From UBA9980 sp964436235 (GTDB lineage: Bacteria > Muiribacteriota > UBA9980): DNA of 15,802 nt. The stretch is from contig CAYTCW010000102.1 of the NCBI GenBank assembly GCA_964436235.1, positions 1 through 15,802 on the forward strand, read 5' to 3'. Under the pieces are notes generated by a model, which had not been told where the DNA came from, did no database searches, and saw only the letters and a list, made by a program, of their open reading frames with translations. Position 1 is the stretch's first letter; each line of letters begins with the position of its first letter. Positions 13,309 to 15,802 of this stretch are shown in pieces. A program made the translations under genes and the position numbers.

Positions 13309-15096
13309 TTGAAATCGGTTTTTAATATAAATACGGCCCGGTCCGGGCAGAATGAAAAAGGCAGCTTCCGTCGTTATTCCGGCTTTTGCGGCGCGACAGG
13401 AATTTTTTCTGGTTTTAAAGGCGCTTATTTTTGCGCTTTAGTTATTTTTATAATTTTAGCCGCAGTTACGGGGCTATTTGCCGCTTTTACTCCGGAGGCT
13501 ATGGCGCAAACAATCACGGGCGCACCCGCTGCCGGTGATGCAATATCCGCGCCCGCACCAGCATCCGCGCCCGCCGCTGCGGCTTCCGATTACGTTAGAG
13601 TTAAAACAGGCGATTTTGAAGTAATTTTTTCTAAGGAAGGCGCCGCGCTTAAAAGCTATAAACTTACCAACCACAAGTTTCCCGATGACTTCGCGCTCGA
13701 TTATTCGTCGCTTCAGTCCGCTGAAGCCGCTATCGCCAGACCTTTCACTCTCGAACTATACCCGGCTTCCGAAAGCGGCCCGGTCGTTATAAACGATTCT
13801 AAAACGCTTTACGAACTTAAACACGAAAAGATCGGCTCCGTCGAAAAACTCGCTTTCAGCGCTACTATCGGCGCGCAGCAGGGCCGCTCGATCGCCGTAA
13901 CTAAAACTTATTCGATCGATCATTCTCAAAAACTAATTAAATTCAGCCTTAAAATTAAAAATCTGTCAAATGCCTCCCTGAACCTGGCCGATGCTCAAAA
14001 TATAGGGTTTGCTATTAACTTTCTTCCCAATCTCGGTAAAAATTCACACGACGACGAGCTTATAGCTAATTTCGGCGGCTCGCTTTATAAAGCTATAGTG
14101 AGTTCTCAGGATTATAAATACGATTTTAAGACTGCCGATACCAATATAACCCGCTGGATGGCCATACGCGATTCATATTACGCGGCCATAATCGCATTCG
14201 ACGATAAAAAACCGGCTTCGGCCTCCTGCGCCGGACTCGCCGGCGGCGCGCTTAAAGACAGCATGGGTTTCGCTTCGGAATTTAAAATCAAATATCCGGC
14301 CGCCTATATCGATGAAGGCGAGTCGGAAAATTTTAACTTCACCATGTTTATGGGCGTTAAAACATACGACGAGCTTAAAAAATTCAATAAAGGATTCGAA
14401 GATATTTGCGAATTTAACTTTCTCGCCCTTTTAATACTTCAATCGCTTTTTTTCTTTTACGGCATCACTAAAAATTACGGGCTTTCGATCATACTGCTTA
14501 CGGTGGCTATCAAACTGATTTTACAGCCGCTCACCAATAAACAGACTAAGTCGATGAAAGACATGCAGAAGATCCAGCCCTATATCGTCGAGCTTAAAAA
14601 GAAATACCCCGATAACGTCCAGAAACAAAACGAAGAAGTTATGAAATTATATAAGGAACATGGAATAAATCCTTTCAGCGGCTGCCTTCCGCTTTTGCTT
14701 CAGCTGCCGATACTTTTCGCGCTCTTTACGGCGCTGAGATCGTCGGTCGAGCTTAAGGGCGAAGGCTTTCTGTGGTTGAGCGATCTTTCGCTCGCCGATC
14801 CAACCTGGATACTGCCGATAGCTATCGCGGTCTCGATGCATATACAACAGTCGCAGATGCAGGTAGATCCGAATCAGGCCGCCGTATTTCAGTTTATGCC
14901 AGTATTCATGTTCTTTATCACATACACTCTTCCGGCAGGCGTATTGCTTTACTGGGGAGTGTCGAACGTCCTTCAGGTAGGACAGCAATGGTACGATAAG
15001 AGAAATGACGCGCCCGCGGCCGCAAAAACTATTACAGCGGCGGCAAATGAAAAGACGGACGGCGCCAGAAGCCAAAAAGGAGGGGAAAAGGGTTAA
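13309..15096 (+). CDS. yidC: Membrane protein insertase YidC (diderm type)
   Basis: A 595-residue insertase that folds and inserts inner-membrane proteins, alone or with Sec. TM1 lies at about 40-60, after an unusually long 39-residue basic N-terminal region. An Ala/Pro linker leads to a periplasmic domain (about 93-360), and the conserved five-helix core fills about 370-560 (NYGLSIILLTVAIKLILQPL, FSGCLPLLLQLPILFALF, PVFMFFITYTLPAGVLLYWG). The core's usual groove arginine is Lys402. The frame is open from 13165, inside yidD, but no ATG occurs between yidD and TM1. TTG at 13309, with AAAGGTG nine bases upstream, is the best start; GTG at 13297 is an alternative. The C terminus is Ala/Lys-rich. 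Confidence 0.93.
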   Translation: MKSVFNINTARSGQNEKGSFRRYSGFCGATGIFSGFKGAYFCALVIFIILAAVTGLFAAFTPEAMAQTITGAPAAGDAISAPAPASAPAAAASDYVRVKTGDFEVIFSKEGAALKSYKLTNHKFPDDFALDYSSLQSAEAAIARPFTLELYPASESGPVVINDSKTLYELKHEKIGSVEKLAFSATIGAQQGRSIAVTKTYSIDHSQKLIKFSLKIKNLSNASLNLADAQNIGFAINFLPNLGKNSHDDELIANFGGSLYKAIVSSQDYKYDFKTADTNITRWMAIRDSYYAAIIAFDDKKPASASCAGLAGGALKDSMGFASEFKIKYPAAYIDEGESENFNFTMFMGVKTYDELKKFNKGFEDICEFNFLALLILQSLFFFYGITKNYGLSIILLTVAIKLILQPLTNKQTKSMKDMQKIQPYIVELKKKYPDNVQKQNEEVMKLYKEHGINPFSGCLPLLLQLPILFALFTALRSSVELKGEGFLWLSDLSLADPTWILPIAIAVSMHIQQSQMQVDPNQAAVFQFMPVFMFFITYTLPAGVLLYWGVSNVLQVGQQWYDKRNDAPAAAKTITAAANEKTDGARSQKGGEKG

Positions 15097-15191
15097 GCCG
15101 CGTTAAACGAAAAACTTAAAACACGACAAAACACAAATTGAATTACCGCATAACGATTCTAAAATAATGTAACCCAGAGGAGATGTTATTA

Positions 15192-15802
15192 ATGCAGATA
15201 GTCGAAAAAACAGGAAAAACTAAAGATATGGCGATAGAAGAAGCGCTGCGCGTATTGAACGCGTCGCGTGATATGGTAAATATCGAGATACTCGAAGAAG
15301 AAAAAGAAGGCATACTCGGAATATTCGGCGCCAGGCCGGCTAAAGTCCGCGTCACTTTGAAAGATGACAAAAGAAAACTCGCAGGCGAGCTGCTCGAAAA
15401 TATTCTTAAATACATGAATGTGCCGTGCAGCGTTAAACTCGAAACTACCGGTGAAACGCAGGCTACGCTTTTAATCGACGGCGAAAACGTCGGAAACGTT
15501 ATCGGCAAACGCGGCTCCACTTTAAATTCGCTTGAATATCTTTTAAACGTTATGGTTAATAAGGAAGGAACCGATAAAATATCGGTAAGCATAGACGCAT
15601 CGGGCTATCGCGAATCGCGCGTTAAAAGCCTCGAAGAACTTTCACTTAAACTCGCCGCTAAGGTTAAAGAAACCAATAAAAGCGTCGAACTCGAACCCAT
15701 GACCTCGCAGGAAAGAAAAATTATACACACCACGCTTAAAGCAAGCAACGACGTTTATACCTACTCTAAAGGCGAAGAACCCTACAGAAAAGTAGTTATA
15801 TC
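15192..15802 (+). CDS. jag: Jag/KhpB RNA-binding protein, cut by window end
   Basis: The first 203 residues of a Jag (KhpB, SpoIIIJ-associated) protein. Residues 1-52 are a Jag-N domain ending EGILGIFGARPAKV. A KH domain follows with its GxxG loop at GNVIGKRGS (101-109). An R3H domain begins near 171, with Arg175 and His179 in ERKIIH. AGGAG at about 10 nt before the ATG marks the start. It lies 95 bases after yidC, the usual neighbour. Jag binds RNA and influences cell division and envelope functions in Gram-positive bacteria. The frame is intact to the edge; only the extreme C terminus is missing. Confidence 0.95.
   Translation, partial: MQIVEKTGKTKDMAIEEALRVLNASRDMVNIEILEEEKEGILGIFGARPAKVRVTLKDDKRKLAGELLENILKYMNVPCSVKLETTGETQATLLIDGENVGNVIGKRGSTLNSLEYLLNVMVNKEGTDKISVSIDASGYRESRVKSLEELSLKLAAKVKETNKSVELEPMTSQERKIIHTTLKASNDVYTYSKGEEPYRKVVI

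Overview
The window looks like the chromosome of a diderm (Gram-negative-type) bacterium. The coding parts are moderately GC-rich by eye and the gaps between genes are very AT-rich. The best evidence for an outer membrane is the YidC at the right end, which has the large periplasmic domain missing from monoderm YidC/SpoIIIJ. The split glycine dehydrogenase (gcvPA plus gcvPB), the zinc-ribbon/NHL protein and lysS next to rpmH do not fix a phylum by eye. A deep-branching uncultured lineage is plausible, but I cannot name it.

Layout. (1) 1-1735 is an AT-rich flank. It holds a broken ORF at the left edge (1-142, minus), a membrane-anchored metallophosphoesterase (396-1196, plus) and a 540-base convergent gap. 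That gap contains two perfect hairpins, a G-quadruplex motif and a degenerate 9-bp tandem array. (2) 1736-2815 (minus) encodes a secreted SH3b plus C39-like peptidase. (3) 3114-12073 (minus) is a long co-directional series, in transcription order: lysS, a small phasin-like coiled-coil protein, a zinc-ribbon/NHL-propeller protein, acylphosphatase, then the glycine cleavage operon gcvT-gcvH-gcvPA-gcvPB, ending at an intrinsic terminator (2953-2992). (4) 12074-12454 is a divergent regulatory region. (5) 12455-15802 (plus) is the conserved rpmH-rnpA-yidD-yidC-jag cluster, with jag cut by the window end.

How the genes work together. GcvT, GcvH, GcvPA and GcvPB supply the T, H and P components of glycine cleavage. 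The L component (dihydrolipoyl dehydrogenase) and lipoylation enzymes are not in the window. The rpmH cluster combines ribosomal protein L34, the RNase P protein, and two membrane-protein insertion factors (YidD, YidC) with the RNA-binding protein Jag/KhpB. A near-consensus promoter drives rpmH, while rnpA, yidD and yidC all appear to start with TTG.

Several starts given here are shorter than the longest open frame because a clear Shine-Dalgarno sequence lies in front of an internal ATG (metallophosphoesterase, C39 protein, gcvPB, gcvH, gcvT, lysS). I see no CRISPR array, tRNA, rRNA, intact insertion sequence or obvious defence system. The least conventional content is the zinc-ribbon/NHL protein with a repeated short linear motif, and the structured convergent gap at 1197-1735.
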